Numbered from the stretch's first letter, positions 38,503-47,918 are shown. The stretch is DNA of 64,000 bases from Shewanella profunda (GCF_023283765.1 NZ_JAKILG010000005.1:1-64000), one strand, 5' to 3'. Notes: generated by a model from the sequence alone, not told the origin. Translations and numbers: made by a program.

Positions 38503-38542
38503 GTGACAATAAAGATGCATTTAGATGACAAAAATGCTGCAA
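38503..38542 (-). promoter_or_regulatory. Pho-box-like repeat array upstream of phoX
   Basis: Four 7-base units spaced by 4-base AT-rich gaps (gtgacaa, gatgcat, atgacaa, gctgcaa) have the 11-bp period of PhoB sites. Units one and three fit the reverse complement of CTGTCAT well; the other two are weak. Confidence 0.55.
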
Positions 38543-38699
38543 TGCCACTAGGTATTTTTACATTCATGATCGCGTGAGTGATAAATCCCACTAGAATCAA
38601 TTGATGCAAAGCGCGTGACATATACTTACACTCACGTAAAATCACTCACTCTGATATGTGTTCTTATCGTAGAAGTTGTAATCATTAGGGATATGAAAA

Positions 38700-39026
38700 A
38701 TGGCTGAGGACAGAAAAATTGCCGTATTGTGCCGTATAGAGCCTGGGTGTCTTGGTCCTGATGGAAGAGATCATATTGAAGCTTTCTGTTCTTTAGCACA
38801 AAAGGCGATGCAACATTTTGATGTGGATGTTGGAACTTGGCTACTCACACCAAGATACGATAAAACCCTCGATGAAATGCAATATAGTGTTGCAAATAAA
38901 CTGCTTTCACGGACGCAGGCGAGTAAATACTTTAACCTGATTGGACGTGATATTGCGGTTTTTGAAGAAAGGTTTGAAAATAAATTAGCATCACTAATCA
39001 GTCTTTATCTGGCAAGAAAACACTAA
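38700..39026 (+). CDS. Unknown 108-residue protein
   Basis: The protein reads MAEDRKIAVLCRIEPGCLGPDG and has no signal peptide or membrane segment. It is mostly helical by composition, with two cysteines near the N terminus. AGGG lies ten bases upstream of the ATG. I do not recognise a family. It precedes a RecQ-like helicase gene by 213 bases in the same orientation; co-transcription is possible but not shown. Confidence 0.6.
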   Translation: MAEDRKIAVLCRIEPGCLGPDGRDHIEAFCSLAQKAMQHFDVDVGTWLLTPRYDKTLDEMQYSVANKLLSRTQASKYFNLIGRDIAVFEERFENKLASLISLYLARKH

Positions 39027-39239
39027 AATAGTGAACATAATGAAGTACTATTCTATTTGATGAATAAAGGATTTTCTCGAGTCATTTATACTGCTCATAT
39101 TTATGCGCTAATCGCTAAATAAACCAAGCTAATTCAGTAGATCTCCCTATTGCAGTAATTAACCCCATAAAGTTAGGCAAAATTTGTTAAACTGTATATC
39201 AGTTTCACATTTCAGCTTGTTCACCCCTAAGGTTAGGCA

Positions 39240-41219
39240 ATGTTTCACTCAACCCCAGAAAAGCCTCTTGCAGATAATGCTGACAGCTATAGCACTTTAT
39301 TGCAGCAGCAATTTGGTTTTTCAGCCTTTAGGAATGGTCAATACGAAACGATTTCGCAGCTATTAGCTGGACAATCTAGCCTCGCCATTTTTCCGACAGG
39401 ATCGGGAAAATCCCTGTGTTATCAATTTACCGCTTTACAGTTGCCCCATTTGACCTTAGTGATATCGCCCTTGCTGGCATTAATGAAGGATCAACTTGAA
39501 TTTTTGCAAGCAAAGGGGATTGCAGCGGCAAGCATAGACTCGACTCTCAATACGGAGCAGAGTAAGCAAGTCATGATGGCCGCGCGTTCGGGTAAGCTCA
39601 AAATTTTGATGGTATCGGTTGAGCGTTTTAAAAATGAACGCTTTAGGCAATTTATTCAATCGGTACCACTGTCGATGTTAGTCGTTGATGAGGCACATTG
39701 TATCTCTGAATGGGGACATAATTTCCGACCGGATTACTTAAAGTTACCCGATTATGGACGGGAGCTTGCGATCCCATTAGTGCTGCTATTAACGGCAACC
39801 GCTACCCGCAAGGTAAAATTGGATATGGCGGCGCGGTTTGATATCGCTCCTGAGCACATAGTTCAAACGGGTTTTTATCGCCCCAATTTAGATTTATGCG
39901 TTATCCCTGTATCAAGCCAAGAAAAAAACAAGTTGCTGTATCAACAAATCCGCCAATATGCAGGGGCGGGAATTGTTTATGTCACCCTTCAACATACGGC
40001 AGAGCAAGTTGCAGAACTGCTCACGCAACAAGGTATTATTGCTAGTGCTTACCATGCGGGATTTGAAGATGCGAAACGCCAGCAAATTCAAAATGATTTT
40101 ATGCTGGATAGATTGCAGGTTGTCGTCGCGACCATTGCCTTTGGTATGGGGATTGATAAAAGTAATATTCGCTTTGTTATCCATTATGACTTACCTAAAT
40201 CTATCGAGAATTACAGCCAAGAAATTGGTCGAGCGGGTCGAGATGGTCAACGCTCCCACTGCGTGACCTTGGCTAATCTTGATGGGATGAATACAGTCGA
40301 AAATTTTGTTTATGGTGACACGCCAGAGCGAAGCGGTATTGAGAACATTATTGAAAATATCAAGCAAGAACAACATAACGGACGTTGGGAACATCAGTTA
40401 AATACGTTATCTAGCATTAGTAATATTCGTCAGTTGCCATTAAAAACGCTTTTAGTTCAGTTAGAAATACATGGCGTAATCAAACCCATCTATGCCTACT
40501 ATGCCGATGTAAGTTATCGATTTAACAAAGATAAATCAGAGATTTTAAGTGTTTTTAATCCAGAGCGGCAGGTATTTTTATCTCAAATTTTTGATCACAC
40601 ACACATGAAACGGGTTTGGGGCGTTTTAGATTTTGATGCACTTTACAGTGCAACGGGAGTAGAGCGCAGTAGAGTATTAACAGCGCTGGAATATCTAGCT
40701 GATAAACAATGGATTGAACTCGAAACTAAAAGAATTACAGATGTTTATCAAGTCGATAGTGTTACTTTGGCGCAACCCTCGCTAACAGATGATCTTCATC
40801 AATACTTTACGGAAAAAGAGCATAAAGAAATTCTCCGCATCGGACAATTAGTGCGTTTTTTCGAGTTAGAGACGTGTTTGAGCTACAATTTATCTCGCTA
40901 CTTCGATGACCAAAACACACCACAGCACTGCGGCCATTGCAGTGTTTGCCGCGGAAATGTGGCTAAGTTAACTTATTCTGCAGATCCTGTTTGGCCTGAT
41001 GAGTCGCAAATCCGAGCAGATTTACTCGAACTACAAACCCACGTAAAAATGAAAGGAATGCTTGCGTTATCACTCGATACCCAATGCCGATTTCTGGCAG
41101 GTATGGTGGTTCCTATTTTTAGTCGACTACAGATCCGTAAACTCAAGGGATTTGGTCGTTGTGAAAAATTAAGATATGCAGAAATAAAACAGAAAGTTGC
41201 GTCACTACTGGCGGACTAG
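39240..41219 (+). CDS. RecQ-family DNA helicase without HRDC domain
   Basis: The 659 residues have the superfamily 2 helicase core: Walker A FPTGSGKS (51-58), DEAH (150-153), TATAT motif III, and motif VI SQEIGRAGRDGQ. A RecQ zinc-binding region follows (LETCLSYNL...HCGHCSVCRG, about 540-566). A winged-helix-like stretch lies between, and the C terminus is a short helical tail, not a clear HRDC. It unwinds DNA 3' to 5' in repair or recombination. It is probably a second RecQ, not the housekeeping one. The gene ends immediately before a small gene of unknown function. Confidence 0.88.
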   Translation: MFHSTPEKPLADNADSYSTLLQQQFGFSAFRNGQYETISQLLAGQSSLAIFPTGSGKSLCYQFTALQLPHLTLVISPLLALMKDQLEFLQAKGIAAASIDSTLNTEQSKQVMMAARSGKLKILMVSVERFKNERFRQFIQSVPLSMLVVDEAHCISEWGHNFRPDYLKLPDYGRELAIPLVLLLTATATRKVKLDMAARFDIAPEHIVQTGFYRPNLDLCVIPVSSQEKNKLLYQQIRQYAGAGIVYVTLQHTAEQVAELLTQQGIIASAYHAGFEDAKRQQIQNDFMLDRLQVVVATIAFGMGIDKSNIRFVIHYDLPKSIENYSQEIGRAGRDGQRSHCVTLANLDGMNTVENFVYGDTPERSGIENIIENIKQEQHNGRWEHQLNTLSSISNIRQLPLKTLLVQLEIHGVIKPIYAYYADVSYRFNKDKSEILSVFNPERQVFLSQIFDHTHMKRVWGVLDFDALYSATGVERSRVLTALEYLADKQWIELETKRITDVYQVDSVTLAQPSLTDDLHQYFTEKEHKEILRIGQLVRFFELETCLSYNLSRYFDDQNTPQHCGHCSVCRGNVAKLTYSADPVWPDESQIRADLLELQTHVKMKGMLALSLDTQCRFLAGMVVPIFSRLQIRKLKGFGRCEKLRYAEIKQKVASLLAD

Positions 41220-41237
41220 ATGATAAAAGGATTGAAC

Positions 41238-41513
41238 ATGAATAAGGCTGTTAAAAAGATGCTCGCCAACCATGAGAGATTAATTCATTCCGGCGAAGTG
41301 ACTGTGCTATCCCATACTCAAAGAGAAAAGGGCGAGTGGGTACAACATACCGTAATGCTCGAAAACTGTGATGTGCCGTTTAAATTTCGTCGCGTAAAAA
41401 AATACAAAAATTTAGAAGGGCAGAAAGTGAGTGTTGTCTATTACCCAGAGACTGAAATGGTGGCAGGTTTTGAAATTGAGATTATGCAAGTAGTTAGAAT
41501 TAAAAGATTTTAG
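41238..41513 (+). CDS. Unknown 91-residue protein downstream of the RecQ-like gene
   Basis: The protein is small and basic, reads MNKAVKKMLANHERLIHSGE, and is predicted to be beta-rich after residue 20; I recognise no family. An ATG at 41220 is in frame directly after the helicase stop, but AAAAGG at 41225-41230 is correctly spaced for 41238. The short distance (18 bases) implies co-transcription with the helicase. Confidence 0.7.
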   Translation: MNKAVKKMLANHERLIHSGEVTVLSHTQREKGEWVQHTVMLENCDVPFKFRRVKKYKNLEGQKVSVVYYPETEMVAGFEIEIMQVVRIKRF

Positions 41514-41522
41514 TAATGTCCA

Positions 41523-41558
41523 TCGGATCTTGACTTTGTAACTCAAGTCAAGATCCGA
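41523..41558. terminator. 14-bp perfect hairpin between convergent genes
   Basis: Arms tcggatcttgactt and aagtcaagatccga enclose 8 bases. There is no T run on either side, so it may stop transcripts only in part, or protect 3' ends. Confidence 0.6.
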
Positions 41559-41592
41559 AGGGCATTCACCTTAAGCTCAGTTTCAGAATACC

Positions 41593-42144
41593 TTATTTAG
41601 CATACTGGTAGGCAGAATCTACTTTCCAAGTTCTAAAACGTAATTCAGTACCTTCTGGCAGGTAAAAGACTTTAGGTAAGCGGCTATCGTAGCGCATTTT
41701 TAATTCACCTGGGATGCGAACAAAAGCTTCTTTTTTTGCCAGTTCAAAGCAAGCCATCATGGTACTTGGACCTTGTGAGACTTCATCCACTTGATAATAG
41801 TTGTAACCCCACCCCTGTACTGAATGTTCTTTCAGCTCGCCGTTTAAACCGTGTTTGTTACAGTCGATGAGCTGAGTCTGGCCTATTTGGACTTCAAGCA
41901 TATAGTTTTCTTCATTCTCTAACTTAGGCAGCGTAAGAATATGTTGCACCATGCCAGCACTGGGTGCGGGAAACATTTTCGAGACTTCTTGCTGTGTATA
42001 GTTCTTTGATGTAAAACTCATCACGCTGATCATAGGTGCATTTAATCCTGTTTGATTGGGTGGACTCACCGCAGCAGCGTTAAAAGATAACAATGCAAAA
42101 GTAAGAGGCACCATCGCAGCATTAAGTAGATGAGTCAATTTCAT
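41593..42144 (-). CDS. eco: Ecotin, periplasmic serine protease inhibitor
   Basis: The 183 residues include a signal peptide (cleavage near AAA, residue 25). The ecotin fold is recognisable by [20 protein letters not shown] and the reactive loop STMMAC (127-132), with P1 methionine as in E. coli. C95 and C132 would form the loop disulfide. It is about 20 residues longer than E. coli ecotin, because of extra sequence after the signal peptide. It inhibits trypsin-like and elastase-like proteases. GGGAG precedes the ATG. Confidence 0.92.
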   Translation of the reverse strand: MKLTHLLNAAMVPLTFALLSFNAAAVSPPNQTGLNAPMISVMSFTSKNYTQQEVSKMFPAPSAGMVQHILTLPKLENEENYMLEVQIGQTQLIDCNKHGLNGELKEHSVQGWGYNYYQVDEVSQGPSTMMACFELAKKEAFVRIPGELKMRYDSRLPKVFYLPEGTELRFRTWKVDSAYQYAK

Positions 42145-42522
42145 TGTGTTCTCCCTAATGGTTCAAATAAGTCGTCGTATAAACAAAAAGTTCCGCTCTT
42201 TGTCGAGCTTCAGCCCCTACAAACGAAACAGAATTTAAAAAGGGTTAAAAGTATTGGAAAATTTCACCCAATGAATTTGTTGTACCTATTAAAGTTTAAT
42301 TCATCTTCGACCGAGATGTGTACCCTAAGTGATATTGATGTAAGTGGTTTAAAAAATGAAGATACCGATATGGTACTGAATGACCACTTAAGAAGTTTTA
42401 AAAGGCTCTTTTTGAAAATGCAGTGCTATAGGATTTTTTGCTACCAAACCACATCATAGAAGATGTAAAGCTAAGGGATATATTGATAAGATTGTTCAAG
42501 CATATGAATTTTAAGCAAAAAA
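42145..42522. other. AT-rich intergenic region between eco and the tRNA-Val genes
   Basis: An open frame of 109 codons runs across this region on the plus strand but starts inside eco antisense, lacks a Shine-Dalgarno and resembles no protein. I see no RNA or repeat apart from the tRNA 3' flank. Confidence 0.4.
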
Positions 42523-42599
42523 TGGTACACCCGAGTGGACTCGAACCACCGACCCCTACCATGTCAAGGTAGTGCTCTAACCAACTGAGCTACGGGTGC
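42523..42599 (-). tRNA. tRNA-Val(GAC)
   Basis: The 77-base cloverleaf has an encoded CCA end. The anticodon arm is ctacc-ttGACat-ggtag, and the D and T arms are canonical. The first acceptor pair is G-U. It is identical in sequence to the neighbour at 42638. Confidence 0.97.
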
Positions 42600-42637
42600 A
42601 CTGTTTGAATTTCAAATTTTAGACTCTTTGAAGAGAG

Positions 42638-42714
42638 TGGTACACCCGAGTGGACTCGAACCACCGACCCCTACCATGTCAAGGTAGTGCTCTAACCAAC
42701 TGAGCTACGGGTGC
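42638..42714 (-). tRNA. tRNA-Val(GAC), second tandem copy
   Basis: This is an identical 77-base copy 38 bases from the first, transcribed from the same upstream promoter on the minus strand. Confidence 0.97.
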
Positions 42715-42730
42715 ATCGTTTATTTCTTGA

Positions 42731-42812
42731 TGGTCTGAACCACCGACCCTTACAGCCTGTTGTCAAATGAGTAGGTAGTGCTACTCTTTTTACTCAGCTG
42801 AGCTACGGATGC
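42731..42812 (-). pseudogene. Degenerate third tRNA-Val copy
   Basis: The 5' half (gcatccgtagctcag) and the tgacaa and ggtcggtggttc segments match tRNA-Val(GAC). The anticodon stem is broken by inserted bases, the T stem is shortened, and the 3' acceptor strand and CCA are lost. It is the copy nearest the promoter and is probably removed during processing. Confidence 0.75.
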
Positions 42813-42864
42813 ATTGTCAAATTTCACGCACTGTCCAAAAGCATTGCGCTTTGGAACGAGCGCT

Positions 42865-42893
42865 ATATTAGGGGGATAGCGAAAGGCTGGCAA
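42865..42893 (-). promoter_or_regulatory. Sigma70 promoter of the tRNA-Val array
   Basis: On the minus strand TTGCCA, a 17-base spacer and TAATAT are followed by a GC-rich discriminator (agcgctcg), as expected for stringently controlled stable-RNA genes. Confidence 0.8.
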
Positions 42894-43023
42894 GAAAAAA
42901 AAGCGATTTTATCGTTAAATGGTGAATTGCTGTGCAACTTGTCCAGTGTTTCAGCAACGATGCTGATAAAATCCTTATTTCTAATGATGTTGATCTAATT
43001 GTTCCCATCCAAATCAAACCGAT

Positions 43024-43054
43024 AAACAAAATGGCGAGCATCGATACTCACCAT
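43024..43054 (-). terminator. norM terminator
   Basis: On the minus strand atggtgag pairs with ctcgccat (one G-U pair) across an 8-base loop, followed by tttgttt. Confidence 0.6.
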
Positions 43055-43098
43055 TAATTGTTATCCCAATCCGCCTATGGAGGTGAATGTTTACTGGA

Positions 43099-44478
43099 TT
43101 AATGATGTACGCTATTACCTTCAATAAGGCTTAAATGTACACCATGCTTTTGGATATAGCGTAAGCGTATAAAAAACAACAGTGCTGCAGAGGTCAGTCC
43201 TGCAATAAGTCCAGCCCAAAATCCGTGAGCCCCCATAGCGGGAACGAGATAGTCGGTATAGGCCAAGGTATAACCCAATGTCATGCCAATACCCCAGTAG
43301 GAAAACAGTGTAATGTAAAAGGCACTACGCGTGTCTTTATAACCACGAAGGGCTCCAGACGCGACCACTTGGACCGAGTCAGATAATTGATATAAGGCTG
43401 CCATTAACATCAAACTACCTGCTAAAACAACTACAGCAGGATCATTATTATAGAGTTCAGCAATCTGGAATCTGAATAACACCGTCAATACGGCAGTAGA
43501 AAGGGCAAGAGACAGCGCCAACCATAAACCGACTTTAGCAACAACGGCTGAGATATCGGCGCGATCACGACCTAGGTAATAGCCAATACGGATCGAAACC
43601 GCGATACCAATAGATAAAGGCAGCATAAAAACAATCGCGGAGAAATTGAGGGCAATTTGGTGACTTGCCACCACAGTTGCGCCTAAAGGCGCAAGGAGTA
43701 GTGCGATGATTGCAAATAAACTCACTTCAAAAAATAGCGCCATAGCAATTGGTAGGCCGAGTTTAGTCATTTTTTTCATCGTTTTAAAATCTGGGCGATG
43801 AAATTTACTGAACGGAGCCAATGCAGCAAATTTGCGATGAAATTGCATATAAATTGCCATGGCAATCAGCATTGCCCAAAAAACTAAGGCGGTAGCAACA
43901 CCACAACCCGCACCGCCCATGGCGGGTACGCCAAAGTGGCCATAAATAAAGATGTAATTGGCAGGGATATTTACGGCTAAGCCGACAAATCCAATAACCA
44001 TTGTCGGTAGGGTATATGAGATCCCCTCGCTACAGCCTCGCAGCACTTGATACAACACAAACGCGGGTGCACCCCATAAAATACCGTCGATATAACCTAT
44101 GGTTAAGCGGTACAATTCAGGCTCTAAGTCCATTTTAGTTAGCACAAATGGTGCTGATGCGAGGAATATCATCACACCAATACCACCAATAATGGCAAGA
44201 TATGCTCCTTGGAAGGCCAAAGGTTGAATCGCTTTTTGATTATTTGCGCCATTAAAATGGGCAAATAAGGGTGTAAAAGCCATAAGCAAACCTTGAACGA
44301 ATAAAATGGCAGGCAACCAGAGGCTCGTTCCTACGGCAACTGCAGCCATATCAACGGCACTGACTCGACCTGCCATTACTGTATCGATAAAGCCCATCAT
44401 GGTCTGGGTGACTTGGGCAATAAATACTGGCAGTGCAAGTTGGATTAAACGTTTGGCTTGAAAGCCTGAATGTTTCAT
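43099..44478 (-). CDS. norM: MATE-family multidrug efflux protein
   Basis: The 459 residues have twelve predicted membrane helices. Typical NorM segments are LALPVFIAQVTQTMMGFIDT and, at about 190, FGVPAMGGAGCGVATA. It exports cationic drugs by sodium or proton antiport. AAAGG lies eight bases before the ATG. It is divergent from ribE; the E. coli homologue mdtK also sits beside the riboflavin synthase gene in divergent orientation. Confidence 0.92.
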   Translation of the reverse strand: MKHSGFQAKRLIQLALPVFIAQVTQTMMGFIDTVMAGRVSAVDMAAVAVGTSLWLPAILFVQGLLMAFTPLFAHFNGANNQKAIQPLAFQGAYLAIIGGIGVMIFLASAPFVLTKMDLEPELYRLTIGYIDGILWGAPAFVLYQVLRGCSEGISYTLPTMVIGFVGLAVNIPANYIFIYGHFGVPAMGGAGCGVATALVFWAMLIAMAIYMQFHRKFAALAPFSKFHRPDFKTMKKMTKLGLPIAMALFFEVSLFAIIALLLAPLGATVVASHQIALNFSAIVFMLPLSIGIAVSIRIGYYLGRDRADISAVVAKVGLWLALSLALSTAVLTVLFRFQIAELYNNDPAVVVLAGSLMLMAALYQLSDSVQVVASGALRGYKDTRSAFYITLFSYWGIGMTLGYTLAYTDYLVPAMGAHGFWAGLIAGLTSAALLFFIRLRYIQKHGVHLSLIEGNSVHH

Positions 44479-44512
44479 AAAATACAGCCTTTAACGAATG
44501 AGCGAGCAAAAA

Positions 44513-45136
44513 ATGTTTACAGGTATAGTTCAAGCCACCTGCGAGGTGGTTGCAATACGTAAGAAAGATGGCCTAAATACCCTTGAGGTAGCGTTTAAAC
44601 CTGATTTGCATGAGGGACTTGCAATTGGTGCAAGTGTGGCAAATAACGGGGTATGTCTGACTGTGACTCAGGTTGTTGATGATAGGGTATTTTTCGATGT
44701 AGTGGAAGAGACGTTAAAGCTCACCAACCTAGCTAATTTATCGGTAGGTCAAAGTGTTAATGTTGAGCGTTCGTTAACTTTTGGACGTGAAATTGGTGGA
44801 CACATTCTCTCAGGCCATATCCATACTAAGGCCAAGGTAGTCAATATTAGTCACACAAAGCAGCATTACGATCTGACGCTAGGCATTGAGCCTAAATGGA
44901 TGGACTACATATTTTATAAAGGATTTGTGGGTGTAAATGGCTGTAGTCTAACGGTTGGTGAGGTGACAGATGCTAGTTTTATGCTGCACTTAATCCCAGA
45001 AACGCTCAAGCTAACAAACTTAGGTCAGTGCAAAGTGGGAGATGAATTGAATATTGAGATCGACAGTCAAACGCAAGTTATCGTCGACACAGTCGAGCGC
45101 GTACTGGCTAGACGCTTTAGCGATCAATCACGTTAG
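44513..45136 (+). CDS. ribE: Riboflavin synthase alpha chain
   Basis: The 207-residue enzyme has two lumazine-binding repeats (MFTGIVQ...GVCLTV and, from about 98, GCSLTV with a second PETLKLTNL). It dismutates two 6,7-dimethyl-8-ribityllumazine molecules to riboflavin. An ATG at 44498 is in frame, but the protein family starts at MFTGIVQ, so 44513 is chosen. No FMN riboswitch fits in the 34 bases separating it from the norM start. Confidence 0.93.
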   Translation: MFTGIVQATCEVVAIRKKDGLNTLEVAFKPDLHEGLAIGASVANNGVCLTVTQVVDDRVFFDVVEETLKLTNLANLSVGQSVNVERSLTFGREIGGHILSGHIHTKAKVVNISHTKQHYDLTLGIEPKWMDYIFYKGFVGVNGCSLTVGEVTDASFMLHLIPETLKLTNLGQCKVGDELNIEIDSQTQVIVDTVERVLARRFSDQSR

Positions 45137-45140
45137 AAGA

Positions 45141-45341
45141 TTAATAAATTTGTTCGTCGTCAGAGTCTATGTATAGTTCAATAGTACGTCGCAATTCATC
45201 TACATGTAAGCGTAAATGGATTGGATTACAGCAAATTCGACAATCATCATAGTAATCTTGATCACCACAGCTGGCATCGATACTGATATGTTGATGATGC
45301 CCGCAGTGGGGACAAGCAATCACTTTATTCATGATCCTCAT
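45141..45341 (-). CDS. CPXCG-motif cysteine-rich small protein
   Basis: The 66 residues begin MRIMNKVIACPHCGHHQHISID and include a second pair CRICC, making a zinc-ribbon-like four-cysteine site, then an acidic C terminus (ELYIDSDDEQIY). This matches the CPXCG cysteine-rich family of unknown function. The frame extends upstream, but AAGGA is placed for the ATG at 45341. It is convergent with ribE, with four bases between the stops. Confidence 0.82.
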   Translation of the reverse strand: MRIMNKVIACPHCGHHQHISIDASCGDQDYYDDCRICCNPIHLRLHVDELRRTIELYIDSDDEQIY

Positions 45342-45986
45342 GGCATTATTCCTTCTCTCATATGGGTCGAAAGAGACATAAAATCTTGGAAACCAATGCT
45401 GTAAATGAATACACATAGGTTTTAGTTAAGTATATAAGAGTAAAGAGCCATGACTTAGATAAAGTCGATATCAAAACTCGGATAATTAGATGTTATACAT
45501 ATCACCACAATCTGCAGAGATTTTACGTGTGAGTAAACGGTTTATGGCACTCATCAAATGAGGCGTTAATTTTTTACTCTAAAAAAAGTCCTCTATTTCA
45601 TTGCGTTATAAGATACCATCCTGAGCTTCTTGTCGAATGGTGTTGGTTAACTTTTGTATTTGTTGCTCAAGCACATATTGGATATCAGTTATCTGCATTT
45701 CGATGTTTTATGAGTGCTGTGCAATTAACCCGCCAGAGCTGGGGAGTTTGATGAGTGGTGAGTACCAACAGATTGCAAAATCATGATTTTGTTTTTTTTA
45801 TTGATCCAAGCTGTGCATTTGGGGGGTAATTCGCTTGCGCCCTTTGACAGCTATCCCGTAGAATAAATGCCCTGCTACGCAAGGCGGCTAAGACTCCTGT
45901 ACTGTCTTAACCTAGCGAGCATGTTACCCAACTTACTTAATCACCAAGTGGCCCTACGTGTGGGTCACCACTGGAAAGGACATTTC
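45342..45986. other. Intergenic region before thrS
   Basis: No protein gene of convincing length lies in these 645 bases. Frames of 30 and 27 codons exist but lack ribosome-binding sites. A possible sigma70 promoter (ttgcgc, 18 bases, tagaat at 45859-45864) would give a thrS leader of about 115 bases containing the tRNA-mimic hairpin described separately. Confidence 0.45.
45944..45974 (+). promoter_or_regulatory. thrS translational operator: tRNA-Thr anticodon mimic
   Basis: A hairpin of pairs 44-46/72-74, 48-51/68-71 and 52-54/62-64 (last two digits) closes a 7-base loop, uaCGUgu. CGU, a threonine anticodon, occupies loop positions 3-5 exactly as in an anticodon loop, about 30 bases before the thrS AUG. 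In E. coli, ThrRS binds such an anticodon-like stem-loop in its own leader and blocks ribosome binding. The Shine-Dalgarno GGAAAGGA directly follows the stem. Confidence 0.8.
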
Positions 45987-47915
45987 ATGCCTGTAATTAC
46001 ACTTCCCGATGGTAGCAAACGCGAGTTTGCCCATGCTGTATCGACCCTCGATGTTGCCGCTGATATTGGCCCTGGTTTAGCGAAAGCTTGTATCGCTGGC
46101 CGCGTTAATGGCGAATTAAAAGATGCTTGCGATCTCATTGAAACCGATGCTGAGCTATCAATCATTACCGCCAAAGAAGAAGAAGGTGTTGAAATTCTTC
46201 GCCATTCTTGCGCGCATTTATTAGGTCACGCGATTAAGCAAATGTGGCCAGAAACCAAGATGGCGATTGGTCCTGTTATTGATAACGGCTTTTACTATGA
46301 TATCGACCTTGAGCACAAGTTGACTCAAGACGACATCGAAGCCTTAGAAAAGCGCATGCTTCAACTAGCGAAAACTAACTACGATGTTGTTAAACGTGTG
46401 GTTAGCTGGCAAGAAGCCCGTGATACATTCGCGGCGCGCGGTGAAGATTATAAGATTGCCATTTTGGATGAAAATATCAGCAAAGACGCTACGCCTGCGC
46501 TATATCATCACGAAGAATACATTGATATGTGCCGTGGGCCACACGTGCCCAACATGCGTTTCTGCCAACATTTCAAATTAATGAGCATTGCTGGTGCATA
46601 CTGGCGTGGCAACTCAGAAAACAAAATGCTTCAACGTATCTATGGTACAGCTTGGGCCGATAAAAAAGCCCTGAGCACACACTTAACCCGTCTTGAAGAA
46701 GCGGCTAAGCGTGACCACCGTAAAATAGGTAAGCAGCTCGACTTGTATCATATGCAAGAAGAAGCACCTGGTATGGTGTTCTGGCATAACGACGGTTGGA
46801 GTATTTTCTTAGAATTAGAAAGGTTCATTCGCCGTAAGTTAAACCAATACACTTACCAAGAAGTAAAAGGTCCATTGATGATGGACCGAGTGCTGTGGGA
46901 ACGTTCTGGTCACTGGGATAAATACGCAGAAGCCATGTTCACGACCAGCAGCGAAAACCGCGAATATGCGGTTAAACCAATGAACTGCCCAGGCCACGTG
47001 CAGATCTTCAACCAAGGGCTTAAGTCTTACCGTGACTTGCCACTGCGTATGGCAGAATTTGGATGTTGTCACCGTAATGAACCATCGGGTTCTCTGCACG
47101 GATTAATGCGCGTACGTGGTTTCACTCAAGACGATGCCCATATTTTCTGTACTGACGATCAAGTTCAGGCGGAAGTGAGTGCGTGTATCCAAATGGTATA
47201 CGACACTTATTCAACTTTCGGTTTTGAAAACATTGTCGTAAAATTGTCGACTCGCCCAGAAAAGCGTATCGGTGACGATGCCATGTGGGACAGGGCAGAA
47301 GAAGCCTTAAAACAAGCTTTACGTGCAAACAACATTGAGTTCACCCTTTTGCCGGGTGAAGGCGCGTTCTACGGACCAAAAATCGAATTTACTTTACACG
47401 ATTGTTTGGACCGTGCATGGCAATGTGGTACTGTGCAGCTCGATTATGCATTGCCAAGCCGTTTAGGCGCGACTTACGTTGCCGAAGACAACAGCCGTCA
47501 AACCCCAGTCATGATCCATCGTGCTATTTTAGGCTCTTTGGAACGATTCTTAGGAATCTTGATTGAAGAATATGCAGGACGTTTCCCTACTTGGTTAGCC
47601 CCAATGCAAGTTGTCGTGATGAATATCACCGATAAACAGGCTGATTATGTTCAAGAAATCGTCAAATTCTTCAAAGAACAAGGTATTCGAGCGTCTTTTG
47701 ACTTGAGGAATGAGAAAATAGGCTTTAAAATACGCGAGCACACCTTAAGGCGTGTCCCTTATTTGTTGGTCGTTGGCGATCAAGAAATGGAAAATAAGGA
47801 AGTAGCGGTGCGTACCCGTGATGGTATCGATTTAGGTAAGATGCGACTTGAAGATTTCGCCACTAAAATCCATCAACAGATTTCGCTCCGTAGTCTCAAA
47901 TTGTTGGAGGAATAG
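45987..47915 (+). CDS. thrS: Threonyl-tRNA synthetase
   Basis: The 642 residues, the same length as the E. coli enzyme, comprise a TGS domain ([14 protein letters not shown]), an editing domain ([10 protein letters not shown]), a class II catalytic core with the zinc-site segment [10 protein letters not shown], and a C-terminal anticodon-binding domain. The frame extends upstream to 45867, but GGAAAGGA sits six bases before the ATG at 45987. infC begins three bases after the stop. Confidence 0.97.
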   Translation: MPVITLPDGSKREFAHAVSTLDVAADIGPGLAKACIAGRVNGELKDACDLIETDAELSIITAKEEEGVEILRHSCAHLLGHAIKQMWPETKMAIGPVIDNGFYYDIDLEHKLTQDDIEALEKRMLQLAKTNYDVVKRVVSWQEARDTFAARGEDYKIAILDENISKDATPALYHHEEYIDMCRGPHVPNMRFCQHFKLMSIAGAYWRGNSENKMLQRIYGTAWADKKALSTHLTRLEEAAKRDHRKIGKQLDLYHMQEEAPGMVFWHNDGWSIFLELERFIRRKLNQYTYQEVKGPLMMDRVLWERSGHWDKYAEAMFTTSSENREYAVKPMNCPGHVQIFNQGLKSYRDLPLRMAEFGCCHRNEPSGSLHGLMRVRGFTQDDAHIFCTDDQVQAEVSACIQMVYDTYSTFGFENIVVKLSTRPEKRIGDDAMWDRAEEALKQALRANNIEFTLLPGEGAFYGPKIEFTLHDCLDRAWQCGTVQLDYALPSRLGATYVAEDNSRQTPVMIHRAILGSLERFLGILIEEYAGRFPTWLAPMQVVVMNITDKQADYVQEIVKFFKEQGIRASFDLRNEKIGFKIREHTLRRVPYLLVVGDQEMENKEVAVRTRDGIDLGKMRLEDFATKIHQQISLRSLKLLEE

Positions 47916-47918
47916 GTC

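Noticed and set aside
42130..42459. 109-codon plus-strand frame between eco and tRNA-Val
   Set aside because: It begins within eco antisense, has no Shine-Dalgarno, AT-driven composition and no recognisable protein features.
45606..45698. 30-codon minus-strand frame before thrS
   Set aside because: The translation is protein-like (MQITDIQYVLEQQIQK), but there is no ribosome-binding site and no support beyond the open frame.
45783..45866. 27-codon plus-strand frame just before thrS
   Set aside because: No Shine-Dalgarno, and it overlaps the likely thrS promoter.
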